DNA from: Clostridiales bacterium
GTDB lineage: Bacteria; Bacillota; Clostridia; Lachnospirales; Lachnospiraceae
Reading direction: 5' to 3'
Length of the DNA stretch: 40,975 nt
Assembly (NCBI GenBank): GCA_021202015.1
Contig: JAJQDV010000003.1
Coordinates: 1-40,975, forward strand
Part shown: piece by piece, positions 7,679-15,614 of the stretch
Layout of the letters: every line of letters begins with the position of its first letter
Position numbering within the stretch: the stretch's first letter is position 1
Program-made: the position numbers and the translations under genes
Notes under the pieces: model-generated
Seen by the model: only the letters and a program-made list of their open reading frames with translations
What the model was told of the DNA's origin: nothing
Database searches by the model: none

Positions 7679-8020
7679 AGGTATTGATTCATTACCGAAT
7701 GGAAAGAGCTCACGAAATGCTGTTGGCCTCGGAAGAAAATCTTAAGGCAGGGCAATACAGAACCTCTATGAACCGCTCTTATTACGCTGTTTTTCATGCA
7801 ATGCGAGCAGTCAATGTATTAGACGGATTTGATTCTTCCAAACATTCCGGCGTAATTGCCCACTTCAATAATCAAAGATACTTCATATCTGCGTGAAAAA
7901 TCAGATTATGATGATTTTTATCTGGCAAGCAGACAGGAAGCTGAAACGCAGGTGACGAACGCAAAAAAATTCGTGGAAGCGATAGAAATCTTTTTGAAGA
8001 CAAATATACCTGACAATTAA
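7663..8020 (+). pseudogene. HEPN toxin gene, broken by an internal deletion and frameshift
   Basis: Begins with TTG at 7663 (AAGGA upstream) and reads a HEPN domain with the catalytic Arg38-x6-His45 motif (RSYYAVFH). After KHSGVIAHFNNQ the frame ends at TGA 7894-7896. In the +1 frame from 7877 the expected family C-terminus continues, SYLREKSDYDDFYLASRQ, to TAA at 8018-8020. Compared with intact relatives, about 15-20 residues between the two parts are missing, so this is a deletion of a number of bases not divisible by three rather than one lost base. A truncated 77-residue product could still be made. Confidence 0.82.
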
Positions 8021-8030
8021 TTGAGCAATT

Positions 8031-8045
8031 GTAACTATTCAGGAT
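8031..8045. repeat. Family A repeat, single end
   Basis: GTAACTATTCAGGAT matches the right end (reverse complement) of the family A element at 13396-13530. Only one end is present here. Confidence 0.55.
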
Positions 8046-8064
8046 AATACATGTTCTGATCTGG

Positions 8065-8667
8065 CTACAGCCGACACTCCCGCATGATACACTCCGCGAA
8101 CTTCACGCTGCCCTCCTCAGAAAAATGCACGCCGTCGAACAGCAGCGGAATTCCCCAGTTTCCCGCGCAGGTAAACGCAATCCCCAGTTCATTTGCCAGC
8201 TTCCGGTAAAGGTCATCAAGGCGCACGGACTCCATGCACATCTCATCCGACTCCACCCAGACGCCGGGCTGCAGATGCACCGGGGAGATCAGCCGGAGCC
8301 TGACAACTCCGCCCGCGATCTCCTCACAGTCCATCAGTTTTCTCAGAAAACGCTCCATCCGCTCCGTCGTCATCTCCGCGGTAAAACCGGGATCGTGGAG
8401 CAGATCGTTCGTCCCAAGCATGACCCACAGCCAGACCGGAGCAGGCTTGGCACTCCACCGTTTCAGGCAGTTGCACACGACCTGTATCTCCCTCGAATAA
8501 GAGGGAATACACCGGCCGTTCAGCCCGTAATTTTCCACATTCCAGTCCGTCCGTGCGTTCAGGATCTCCGGCCAGCGTACATTCTCCGGAAAGCGCGCGC
8601 CCAGATATGGTCTCGCGTCATAGCCGTACGTATTGGAATCGCCATAGCATATGATCGTTCCTGACAT
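8065..8667 (-). CDS. SGNH/GDSL-type hydrolase
   Basis: 200 residues. Block I GDSNTYG places the nucleophile at Ser11, Asn50 lies in GLNG, block III is GTND (Gly85-Asp88) and block V gives Asp178 and His181 in FDGVHFSEEG. Such enzymes are esterases or acyl hydrolases; no signal peptide is seen, so it is probably intracellular and may deacylate a small metabolite or sugar. The open frame extends upstream but the ATG at 8667 has AGGAGG at a good distance. A family B repeat separates it from the GH13 gene upstream. Confidence 0.85.
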   Translation of the reverse strand: MSGTIICYGDSNTYGYDARPYLGARFPENVRWPEILNARTDWNVENYGLNGRCIPSYSREIQVVCNCLKRWSAKPAPVWLWVMLGTNDLLHDPGFTAEMTTERMERFLRKLMDCEEIAGGVVRLRLISPVHLQPGVWVESDEMCMESVRLDDLYRKLANELGIAFTCAGNWGIPLLFDGVHFSEEGSVKFAECIMRECRL

Positions 8668-8690
8668 GAAGTCCTCCTCTCCCTGATTTG

Positions 8691-8752
8691 AATAAAGTGT
8701 CGCCTGCAGCAGGTTCTGCTCTGTGGGTACATCCAAAGCGAAGCGTTGCGCA
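8691..8752. repeat. Family B dispersed repeat (copy 1)
   Basis: AATAAAGTGTC, then TTCTGCTCTGTGGGTACATC and AAGCGAAGCGTT. The same order of blocks recurs at 19012 and 34957 and in part at 14851 and 28193. It ends beside the stop codon of the GH13 gene. Confidence 0.7.
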
Positions 8753-8753
8753 A

Positions 8754-10595
8754 TCACTCCCGCAGCAGCCATCGGCAGCCGAAGGCCGGCAGCCGCACAT
8801 CCTTCGCCTCCATCCGGATACCGGAGATCAGGTCTATATACATCCCGTCTTCCTCGCAGATCCATGCAATCCTGTCGTCTCCGCTGAAATTATAAAGCGT
8901 CACCAGCTTATCCGTTCCACTGCTTCGAAGAACACCCAGAACAGTATCATCCCCCGTGTCTACGGTTCGTACATCCGCAATCGCCCGGAAGACATCATGC
9001 GTACTCCGAATCTGCTCCAGCTTCCGAAGCCCGTCAAATATCCTCTGCTGGATACTCCCCTCCGTATGGCGCCTTTCTTCCAGATCCCAGCGAAAATCTC
9101 CGCGGTGCAGGTAACGGGAATCGTCCTGTTTCTTCGGATCAAAATGATAAGAGTAATCATTCGTCTGTCCGATCTCATCCCCGCTGTAGATCACGGGGAT
9201 CCCGGACTGCGCCAGCATAAACGCGTGTAGCGTCAGATCATAGCGGATGGCCTTTTCCGGATCTTCAAAGGCCGCCCGTTCCACTCCGCACAACGAAGCC
9301 GTCGTACCGCACAGCCTGGCGTCGCCCAGCTCTGCACTGTCATTATAGAGTTCTCCTCTGGCAAAGGAGCCGTAAAATTTCCCGGTGAAAAAATCATTCA
9401 GGAATTTCTTATGCGGCACCTCCGCCATGCCGAAATCCCGTAGAAAATCATAATCCAGACCCCATCCGAGGTCGTCGTGGCACCGCAGATAATTCTGAAA
9501 AATGTACTCCTTCGGCAGAGCGTGCATGAGATCCAGCTGACGGCGCAGCAGACGGACATCCTTCGTCGCCACCGTATGCCAGAGAGACGCCATCGTCGTC
9601 ACATTGTAGAGCATATGGCACTCCGGTTTTTCCACGGTTCCGAAGTAGGGAGCTACCTTGTCCGGTTCCATGACCACCTCGCCGAGCAGCAGCACCCCCG
9701 GGCAGACGATCTCGCAGATGATGCGAACCATCCGGACAATATTATGTACCTGCGGCAGGTTCCGGCATTTTGTCCCCGGTTCCTTCCAGATATAGGGAAC
9801 CGCGTCCAACCGGATGATATCAATGCCCTGATTAACCAGAAAAAGCAGGTTCCCCATCATCTCACGCAGCACAGTCGGGTTTCGGTAATTTAAATCCCAC
9901 TGATAGGGATAGAAGGTCGTCATAACCACCTTCCCCGTATCCGGATTCCGGGTAAAATTCCCCGGGGCGGTGGTCGGAAACACCTGCGGCACCGTCTGTT
10001 CAAACTGCGCCGGAATATCATAATTATCATAAAAAAAATACCGGTTCTGATACTCGATCTCTCCGGCCTTCGCCCGTCTTGCCCACTCGTGCTCCTCGGA
10101 AGTGTGATTCATAACAAAATCCATGCACACGCTGATTCCCTGCTTCCGGCACTCCTCCGTCAGGCTTTTCAGATCCTCCATGGTGCCGAATTCCGACTTT
10201 ACCTTTCGGAAATCAGATACCGCATAGCCGCCGTCATTTTTCTTTGCGGGGGAATCCAGAAACGGCATCAGATGGATGTAGTTTACTCCGCAGGATAAAA
10301 AATACGGAATTTTCTCTCTCACGCCGTCCAGGGTCTTCGCGAACGCATTCACATAAAGCATCATGCCCAGCATGTCGTTTCCCCTGTACCACTGCGGATC
10401 GGCACTCCGTCTCAGATCGCTCTCCTTTAAACGCACATCCCGCGCCTGAAAATTCGCATACAGATCGGCGCAGAGGTCATGAAAATCCTCATACCGCTCC
10501 CCGTAGAGCTCCATGTAAAGCCACTTGAGTTCATCATACCAGCGGTTCATGCGAATCCGGTATTCCTTCTCATATGTTTCGATTTGTGCAGACAT
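8754..10595 (-). CDS. GH13 amylosucrase-like enzyme (sucrose hydrolase or glucosyltransferase)
   Basis: 613 residues. An N-terminal helical region precedes the barrel, as in amylosucrases. GH13 motifs are present: region I DFVMNH (Asp159-His164), region II GIDIIRLDAV with nucleophile Asp264, acid/base Glu306 in LLLGEV, and region IV CHDD (His373-Asp374). Family enzymes split sucrose to glucose (or glucan) and fructose. The fructokinase gene overlaps its start by 26 bases, which supports sucrose as substrate and suggests translational coupling. No signal peptide, so it would need sucrose inside the cell; no sucrose transporter is in view. Confidence 0.82.
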   Translation of the reverse strand: MSAQIETYEKEYRIRMNRWYDELKWLYMELYGERYEDFHDLCADLYANFQARDVRLKESDLRRSADPQWYRGNDMLGMMLYVNAFAKTLDGVREKIPYFLSCGVNYIHLMPFLDSPAKKNDGGYAVSDFRKVKSEFGTMEDLKSLTEECRKQGISVCMDFVMNHTSEEHEWARRAKAGEIEYQNRYFFYDNYDIPAQFEQTVPQVFPTTAPGNFTRNPDTGKVVMTTFYPYQWDLNYRNPTVLREMMGNLLFLVNQGIDIIRLDAVPYIWKEPGTKCRNLPQVHNIVRMVRIICEIVCPGVLLLGEVVMEPDKVAPYFGTVEKPECHMLYNVTTMASLWHTVATKDVRLLRRQLDLMHALPKEYIFQNYLRCHDDLGWGLDYDFLRDFGMAEVPHKKFLNDFFTGKFYGSFARGELYNDSAELGDARLCGTTASLCGVERAAFEDPEKAIRYDLTLHAFMLAQSGIPVIYSGDEIGQTNDYSYHFDPKKQDDSRYLHRGDFRWDLEERRHTEGSIQQRIFDGLRKLEQIRSTHDVFRAIADVRTVDTGDDTVLGVLRSSGTDKLVTLYNFSGDDRIAWICEEDGMYIDLISGIRMEAKDVRLPAFGCRWLLRE

Positions 10596-11610
10596 TTTTC
10601 AAAAATCCCCCATTTTCTGATACCGGACAGACCCTGCCCCTGCGAATCAGCGCTTCGATCTCCGCCCGCGTCGGCATCACCTTCAGCGCACCCTTCCGCG
10701 TGGTGATCAGGGACGATCCCGCGTTCGCGAAAGTCAGCAGCTCCCGCAGATTCGTCTCCGTAAGAATCACCTCTCCCGGACGGCCGATCCCATGCTCCAG
10801 AAGATAGTTCAGCGCACAGGCCGCAAACGTATCGCCCGCGCCCGTCGTCTCCACCGTACACTCCTGCAGAAACGGATCCTCCTTCACCGTCAGATCACCG
10901 TAAAAAGCCATGCTCCCCGCCTTTCCCAGCGTCACAAAGACCAGAGGCAGCCTGTACTTTTCGCGAAGCTGCGCCACCCCCTTCTCATAATCCGTCGTCC
11001 CGGTCAGAAATTCCACCTCATTGTCGGATATTTTCAGGATATCGCACACGCCGAGCCCATACCCAATCTCCCGTCTCGCGTCCTCCGGAGAATCCCACAG
11101 CGGTTCCCGCAGGTTCGGATCAAAAGAGAGCACGCAGCCGCTCTTTCGGGCAATCTCCAACGCGTAACGGGTCGCTTCCCGCGCCGGTTCATGTGTGGAG
11201 GAAAGCGTCCCGAAGTGAAAGATTTTCGCTCTTTTTATCAGCTCCTCCGGAATCTCCTCCCGACGAAGCATCCGATCCGCGCCCGGATCACGGTAAAAAC
11301 TGAACTCCCGGTCTCCGTCCGGCTGCGTATGCACAAAGGCAAGCGTCGTAGGCACAGCCTCATCCTCTGCGAGGCCGCTCACATTGATCCCGCAGCTCTG
11401 TACCGCCTCGCGCAGCTGCCTGCCGAAGGCATCCTTCCCGATCTTCCCGATAAAAGCCGTCCGCTTCCCGAGCCCGGAAAGCATCGCCAGCACATTGCAG
11501 GGCGCTCCGCCCGGATTCGCCTCCAGAAGAGGATTCCCCTGCGGACTCCTGCCGTTTTCCGTAAAATCAATCAGCAGCTCGCCCAGAGCAACCACGTCAT
11601 ATCCTGCCAT
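10570..11610 (-). CDS. PfkB family fructokinase
   Basis: 346 residues of the ribokinase fold: Gly34-Gly35 in NPGGAPCNVL, FDPNLREPLW in the middle, and TTGAGDTF with catalytic base Asp260. Close in pattern to bacterial fructokinases, which make fructose 6-phosphate. The frame could begin at a TTG four codons earlier, but that TTG overlaps the GGAGG that serves the ATG at 11610. It starts 33 bases after the gltX stop with no promoter visible, and overlaps the GH13 gene, giving a gltX - fructokinase - GH13 run. Confidence 0.87.
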   Translation of the reverse strand: MAGYDVVALGELLIDFTENGRSPQGNPLLEANPGGAPCNVLAMLSGLGKRTAFIGKIGKDAFGRQLREAVQSCGINVSGLAEDEAVPTTLAFVHTQPDGDREFSFYRDPGADRMLRREEIPEELIKRAKIFHFGTLSSTHEPAREATRYALEIARKSGCVLSFDPNLREPLWDSPEDARREIGYGLGVCDILKISDNEVEFLTGTTDYEKGVAQLREKYRLPLVFVTLGKAGSMAFYGDLTVKEDPFLQECTVETTGAGDTFAACALNYLLEHGIGRPGEVILTETNLRELLTFANAGSSLITTRKGALKVMPTRAEIEALIRRGRVCPVSENGGFLKNVCTNRNI

Positions 11611-11643
11611 GCCATCCTCCAAATGTCTGTGATTATTTTCACC

Positions 11644-13371
11644 TTACTTCTGAGCCGCCGCATCCCGGGCCGTCCGCAGCCGGGCTCTGACTCTGTCCGG
11701 TCCCATCACCTGCATGATCTGGTAGAGATCCGGCGTGTTCCTGCGCCCGGTCAGACCCACGCGAAGCGCTGTGCTCACATCGCCGACATGACCCGGCCAT
11801 TCATCCTTCGCCTTTCTCCAGATCTTTACCTCGCGGGCATAGCCCAGACGCTCCGCCAGATCCTTGATCCGCTCAAACCACTGCTGACTGTCGTCCTCCG
11901 GATTGTAATACTCCTCCGGGTACAGCGTAAAAATCCGTTCCAGCATCTCCGGCTCTGAGATCAGCTGATATTCATACTCGATCTGCACGCTGTCAAACAG
12001 ATCGTCATACATATAGGAAATATAATCTCTGACATCCGACCATCTCCCGATATCTTTTCTCTTTTTCTTAATCTCAGCGCCGCGCTCGATGCCGAATACC
12101 CGCAGCGAGTAATTTTTCTGCTGCAGCATGACGAACAGCATCTCATCGTACCGCTGTGCCCAGGCATACACCTCATCATAAACCCTCTCCGCGGAAAAGG
12201 TCGCGATCACATTCTTTGACACATCGATGAGCTTATCCATGTCAAACAGCGCGCCCTCCGTCGTACTCATTTTCTTTAACGCAAACGGAAAATCGAACAG
12301 ATCCGCATCCGGATTGTTCTGACGCCACATCTCAAAATCCGAGTTTGCGATCGTCATCAGGTACTCCTTCACCGACTCGGCCGGAATGCCTTCGCGGTGG
12401 TAATAGCCGACCGCCGCCTCCGGATCCTTCCGCTTGCTGATCTTGCGCTTAAACATCACCGGCGCCCCGTTCTCATCGAGGACCACCGCTCCGCTCTCAT
12501 CCGTCTTCGCTTCGCTCTTTAACATCGGCGCATAGTGGCAGTACTTAGGCGCCTTAAAACCGAGCGCGTGAAACAGCTCCAGATGCAGCGGAACGGATGG
12601 AAACCACTCGCTGGAGCGGATGACATGAGTAGTGCGCATCAGATGATCATCCACCGCATGGGCAAAGTGATAGGTGGGAAGACCGTCGCCCTTGATGATC
12701 ACGATGTCCAGGATATTCTGCGGCATCTCGACCTTTCCTTTCACCATATCCTTATGCGTGATCCTGCCGTCCTCTCTTCCCATAGCTCTGAATCGGATCA
12801 CATAGCTGTCTCCGTTTCGGATGCGCTCCGCCGCCTCGTCAACAGGAAGATCACGGTAAATGGCCCATTTCCCGTAATATCCGATGTTATTGACGCCGGC
12901 CTCCTCCTGTTTTTTCCGCATCGCGGCCAGTTCATCCTCCGAGGCAAAACAGGGGTAAGCCCGGTCATTGGCCAGCAGATACTTCGCGTATGCCTCGTAG
13001 ATCTCTTTTCTCTGCGACTGGATATAAGGGCCGTAATCGCCGGAGGACTCCGTTTCGCTGATCATGCCCTCGTCAAAAACGATATCAAAATCCTTCATGG
13101 AATCGATGATGCCCTGTACGCCGTTTTCCGTCTTTCGCTTCTGATCCGTGTCCTCAATGCGCAGAATCAGCACGCCCCCGTTCTTTTTCACCAGAGAAGT
13201 CTCAACGATACACTGCTCCAGCGCGCCGATGTGTACAAATCCTGTCGGACTGGGCGCAAACCGCGTCACGACGGCTCCCTCCGGCAGATTCCGCTCCGGG
13301 TATTTTTCCTCATAGTAAGAGATATCCCGCGCATCCGGGAATATCAGGTCGGCAAGCTCCTGTCTGTTCAT
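11644..13371 (-). CDS. gltX: Glutamate--tRNA ligase
   Basis: 575 residues, class I synthetase. HIGH-type motif is HIGA (47-50) in FAPSPTGFVHIGALE and the KMSKS-type motif is KISKRK (310-315). It charges tRNA-Glu, possibly also tRNA-Gln in this group, where no GlnRS is usual. CAGGAG lies 6-7 bases before the ATG at 13371; a longer start at 13416 has no such site and would read through repeat A. The sequence just upstream is the 135-bp family A element, so the promoter is inside or beyond it. Confidence 0.93.
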   Translation of the reverse strand: MNRQELADLIFPDARDISYYEEKYPERNLPEGAVVTRFAPSPTGFVHIGALEQCIVETSLVKKNGGVLILRIEDTDQKRKTENGVQGIIDSMKDFDIVFDEGMISETESSGDYGPYIQSQRKEIYEAYAKYLLANDRAYPCFASEDELAAMRKKQEEAGVNNIGYYGKWAIYRDLPVDEAAERIRNGDSYVIRFRAMGREDGRITHKDMVKGKVEMPQNILDIVIIKGDGLPTYHFAHAVDDHLMRTTHVIRSSEWFPSVPLHLELFHALGFKAPKYCHYAPMLKSEAKTDESGAVVLDENGAPVMFKRKISKRKDPEAAVGYYHREGIPAESVKEYLMTIANSDFEMWRQNNPDADLFDFPFALKKMSTTEGALFDMDKLIDVSKNVIATFSAERVYDEVYAWAQRYDEMLFVMLQQKNYSLRVFGIERGAEIKKKRKDIGRWSDVRDYISYMYDDLFDSVQIEYEYQLISEPEMLERIFTLYPEEYYNPEDDSQQWFERIKDLAERLGYAREVKIWRKAKDEWPGHVGDVSTALRVGLTGRRNTPDLYQIMQVMGPDRVRARLRTARDAAAQK

Positions 13372-13395
13372 AATGTGCTCCTGTATAAAATGACC

Positions 13396-13530
13396 GTAAC
13401 TGTTCAGTACCTTCACAGTTACGAGGAAACGCCCATTTAAAATCGCTGCGCGATGGGGCGTTTCCCCAATATGCTATACGTTTTCATACGGTCTTCGCAG
13501 CAAGTGCGAAGACCTGTCCTGAATAGTTAC
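13396..13530. repeat. Family A element, full-length 135-bp copy with inverted ends
   Basis: Left end GTAACTGTTCAG (13396-13407) and right end CTGAATAGTTAC (13519-13530) are inverted copies with one mismatch. Inside, AAACGCCCAT (13427-13436) pairs with ATGGGGCGTTT (13453-13463), and CTTCGCAGCAAGTGCGAAG (13493-13511) forms a further hairpin. No protein is encoded. It looks like a miniature inverted-repeat element and lies 25 bases upstream of the gltX start. Confidence 0.75.
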
Positions 13531-13539
13531 AAAATACCT

Positions 13540-13755
13540 TCAATATATTTTCTCAATATCCTTCAGTCCGTATAAGTCCAGAAATTCCTGCAGCTCCGCC
13601 GGATTCCGGATCAGCGCGACGTCGTCAAACTTCCCGGTCCTCAGATCCTGAAATCCGGCAACCTGTTCTCCGGTGCAGATGCTGCACTTTAAAACCGGTT
13701 TGCAGACAGACGCGTCATATTCTCTGTGTTCTGTTTTTTTGCGTCTCCCGAACAT
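13540..13755 (-). CDS. Small conserved cysteine-containing protein of unknown function
   Basis: 71 residues from the ATG at 13755, which has GGAGAG close upstream; a TTG start overlapping the trxA stop is possible but weaker. A basic start (MFGRRKKTEH) is followed by Cys18 and a CSIC motif (24-27) in LKCSICTGEQVAGFQD, then an acidic helical end. I recall similar short proteins after thioredoxin genes in related genomes but know of no tested function. It lies 44 bases after trxA and probably shares its transcript, so a thiol-related role is a guess. Confidence 0.7.
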   Translation of the reverse strand: MFGRRKKTEHREYDASVCKPVLKCSICTGEQVAGFQDLRTGKFDDVALIRNPAELQEFLDLYGLKDIEKIY

Positions 13756-13799
13756 AGCCTCTCCTCCGATGATACCTCCGCAGATGTCGGCGCGCCGCG

Positions 13800-14108
13800 T
13801 CAATCCAGCATCGAAAGGATCTGCGCCTTCGGCTGAGCGCCGACCGCCTGCTTTACCATCTCGCCGTTTTCAAAAAGCATCAGCGTGGGGATGCTCATGA
13901 CCTGAAACCGGACAGCCAGATCCTGTTCCTCATCAACATTGATCTTTCCTACTTTGACATCGGCGCGCTCCCCGGCGATCTCGTCCACGATCGGACTCAC
14001 CATCCGGCACGGACCGCACCAGCTTGCCCAGAAATCCACAAGCACAGGCCTGTCGCTGTTTACGACCTCCGACTCAAAATTGTTCTTCGTGATTGTAATG
14101 ATACTCAT
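13800..14108 (-). CDS. trxA: Thioredoxin
   Basis: 102 residues, the usual length. Active site WCGPC at 30-34 in LVDFWASWCGPCRMVSP, and the cis-Pro loop is SIPTLMLF. It is a cytosolic disulfide reductant. AAGGAGG lies 6-7 bases before the ATG; the open frame extends upstream but not with a usable start. It has its own strong promoter and is divergent from the DNA glycosylase gene. Confidence 0.95.
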   Translation of the reverse strand: MSIITITKNNFESEVVNSDRPVLVDFWASWCGPCRMVSPIVDEIAGERADVKVGKINVDEEQDLAVRFQVMSIPTLMLFENGEMVKQAVGAQPKAQILSMLD

Positions 14109-14131
14109 TTTGACCTCCTTAATTTGTTTGA

Positions 14132-14160
14132 AGTATAGCACGTAAAATTATCGCGTGCAA
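14132..14160 (-). promoter_or_regulatory. Promoter of trxA
   Basis: On the minus strand TTGCAC (14160-14155), 17 bases, TATACT (14137-14132). Confidence 0.75.
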
Positions 14161-14186
14161 CATCTTTCCCCATTATCATTTCCATA

Positions 14187-14215
14187 TTGCAAACATTCAT
14201 TACAGAACCTATAAT
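14187..14215 (+). promoter_or_regulatory. Promoter of the DNA glycosylase gene
   Basis: TTGCAA (14187-14192), 17 bases, TATAAT (14210-14215). A family A hairpin lies between it and the gene and would be in the leader RNA. Confidence 0.75.
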
Positions 14216-14236
14216 AGCACTCAGGAAAAATATCTC

Positions 14237-14289
14237 GTAACTGTTCAGTACCTTCGCAGCAAGTGCGAAATACTATCCTGAATCGTTAC
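14237..14289. repeat. Family A element, short 53-bp copy
   Basis: Begins GTAACTGTTCAGTACCTTCG, keeps the inner hairpin TTCGCAGCAAGTGCGAA and ends CTGAATCGTTAC. It looks like the 135-bp copy with the middle removed. Confidence 0.72.
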
Positions 14290-14313
14290 AATATCACAAC
14301 TAAGGATATCTCC

Positions 14314-14811
14314 ATGATGAAATATGAAAAAATCACACACACATTTGAACCCGTCTTTGACGGACACTCGCAGATTCTGATTCTGGGCACCTTCCCTTCG
14401 GTAAAATCCCGGGAAAATCAGTTCTACTACGGACATCCGCAGAATCGGTTCTGGAAGCTGCTCGCGATTCTGACCGGAGAAACCGTACCGACATCAATAA
14501 CAGATAAAAAATCATTCCTGCTGAGAAACGGCATCGCCGTCTGGGATGTGATCGCGGAATGCGAGATCATCGGTTCCAGCGACAGCTCCATCCGGAATGT
14601 ACGGGCAAATGACATGCGCGTCATTCTCGATCACGCGCCGATCCGGAAAATCTATGCCAACGGCGCAAAAGCATATGAACTGTATATGAAATACTGCTGG
14701 CCGGCCGTCGGGCGCGGCATCACAAAGCTGCCCTCCACCAGCCCGGCCAACGCAGCTTACCAGATGGACCGGCTGGCCGGGAGCTGGAAGAAAATTTTTT
14801 ATAATGAATAG
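14314..14811 (+). CDS. DNA glycosylase of the uracil-DNA glycosylase superfamily (deoxyinosine type)
   Basis: 165 residues. GTFPSVKSRE (25-34) and HPQNRFWKLL (41-50) match the motif I region, and LPSTSPANAAY near the C-terminus matches motif II. This pattern is that of the small family active on hypoxanthine (deoxyinosine) in DNA, a product of adenine deamination. AAGGAT lies 6 bases before the ATG at 14314; the preceding frame runs through repeat A and is unlikely to be coding. It has a single-gene transcript with a hairpin at the end. Confidence 0.82.
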   Translation: MMKYEKITHTFEPVFDGHSQILILGTFPSVKSRENQFYYGHPQNRFWKLLAILTGETVPTSITDKKSFLLRNGIAVWDVIAECEIIGSSDSSIRNVRANDMRVILDHAPIRKIYANGAKAYELYMKYCWPAVGRGITKLPSTSPANAAYQMDRLAGSWKKIFYNE

Positions 14812-14831
14812 AATCCCGCTTTGCGGGATTC
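14811..14831 (+). terminator. Hairpin after the DNA glycosylase gene
   Basis: GAATCCCGC (14811-14819) and GCGGGATTC (14823-14831) form a perfect 9-bp stem beginning at the stop codon. No T-run follows, so it may stabilise the 3' end rather than terminate. Confidence 0.45.
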
Positions 14832-14850
14832 CCGCACTGCCATGCGTCTT

Positions 14851-14899
14851 CGTAAGCAGACATCTTCCTTTGCGCGGCATGTACATCCTCGCGAAGCGT
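14851..14899. repeat. Family B dispersed repeat (copy 2)
   Basis: The 32 bases at 14851-14882 (starting CGTAAGCAGACATCTTCC) are identical to 28193-28224. They are followed by ACATCCTCGCGAAGCGT, as in other copies. It abuts the comF stop codon. Confidence 0.75.
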
Positions 14900-15594
14900 C
14901 ACCCGCCGATCGCCGCGCTGAGCACAAAAACGAGACAGCGCCCGCTCCGCCTCAGGCACAGGGCGGCCGCGTCCGCCGTGGCGCCGGTCGTGTAAATGTC
15001 GTCAACCAGAAGGATCCGTTCGCCCGGCAGAATCTCTCCCCTCACCTGAAATGCCTGCGAGAGATTTTTCCTCCTCTCCTGCCCGGTCAGAGACTTCTGA
15101 GCCTCCGTCTTTTTTACGCGGTACAGAAGCTTCTGATCGACCGGCAGACCCAGCTGACGGCCGATTTCCCCGGCAAGCAGCGCCGCCTGGTTGTAACCTC
15201 TCTTTCTCTGCCGGGACGGATGCAGCGGGACGGGAACGATTCGTGCAATCCGCATCCGACGGATCCATTTTCCCAGATATTTTGCCATCTCCCTGCCGTA
15301 GACAACGGCGTATTCCCGTCGATTCGAATATTTCAGTCGATAGAGAGACGGCCGCAGCGCACCCTGATAGGAATAAAGCGCCCGTCCCTGTTCAAAATAA
15401 TGATTTCTCTTTTTACAGTCCGCGCAGTACGCCTCCTGTTCTTCCTCAAGAGGTTTTCCGCATTTCATGCAGTAAGCGTCCGAAACATAGACCAGGCTTT
15501 TTTTACACGCGGCGCAGATTCCCTGCGTTGAGATCTCATCGCACACGGGACAGCGCGGCGGATAAATATAATCAAGAATATTCCTTATTTCCAG
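14899..15594 (-). CDS. comF: ComF family phosphoribosyltransferase-like protein, probable CTG start
   Basis: 231 residues if started at the CTG at 15594, which follows an in-frame TAA and has AGGAGGG 6 bases upstream. That gives LEIRNILDYIYPPRCPVCDE, the usual ComF opening with its first zinc-type CxxC; a GTG at 15546 would cut this motif in half. Further CxxC pairs follow (CAAC, CMKC, CADC), then a phosphoribosyltransferase domain with the PRPP loop VDDIYTTGATADAA. ComF proteins take part in DNA uptake and recombination in competent bacteria. It follows recD2 by 20 bases, likely in one transcript. Confidence 0.82.
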   Translation of the reverse strand: MEIRNILDYIYPPRCPVCDEISTQGICAACKKSLVYVSDAYCMKCGKPLEEEQEAYCADCKKRNHYFEQGRALYSYQGALRPSLYRLKYSNRREYAVVYGREMAKYLGKWIRRMRIARIVPVPLHPSRQRKRGYNQAALLAGEIGRQLGLPVDQKLLYRVKKTEAQKSLTGQERRKNLSQAFQVRGEILPGERILLVDDIYTTGATADAAALCLRRSGRCLVFVLSAAIGG

Positions 15595-15614
15595 TTAAAT
15601 CCCTCCTGTAATCC

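Noticed and set aside
10792-11958. Plus-strand open frame over fructokinase and gltX
   Set aside because: Antisense to two recognisable enzymes; no start signal.
13396-13530. T-box or riboswitch leader for gltX
   Set aside because: The structure has inverted ends, and shorter copies occur elsewhere, which fits a mobile repeat; no T-box sequence was seen.
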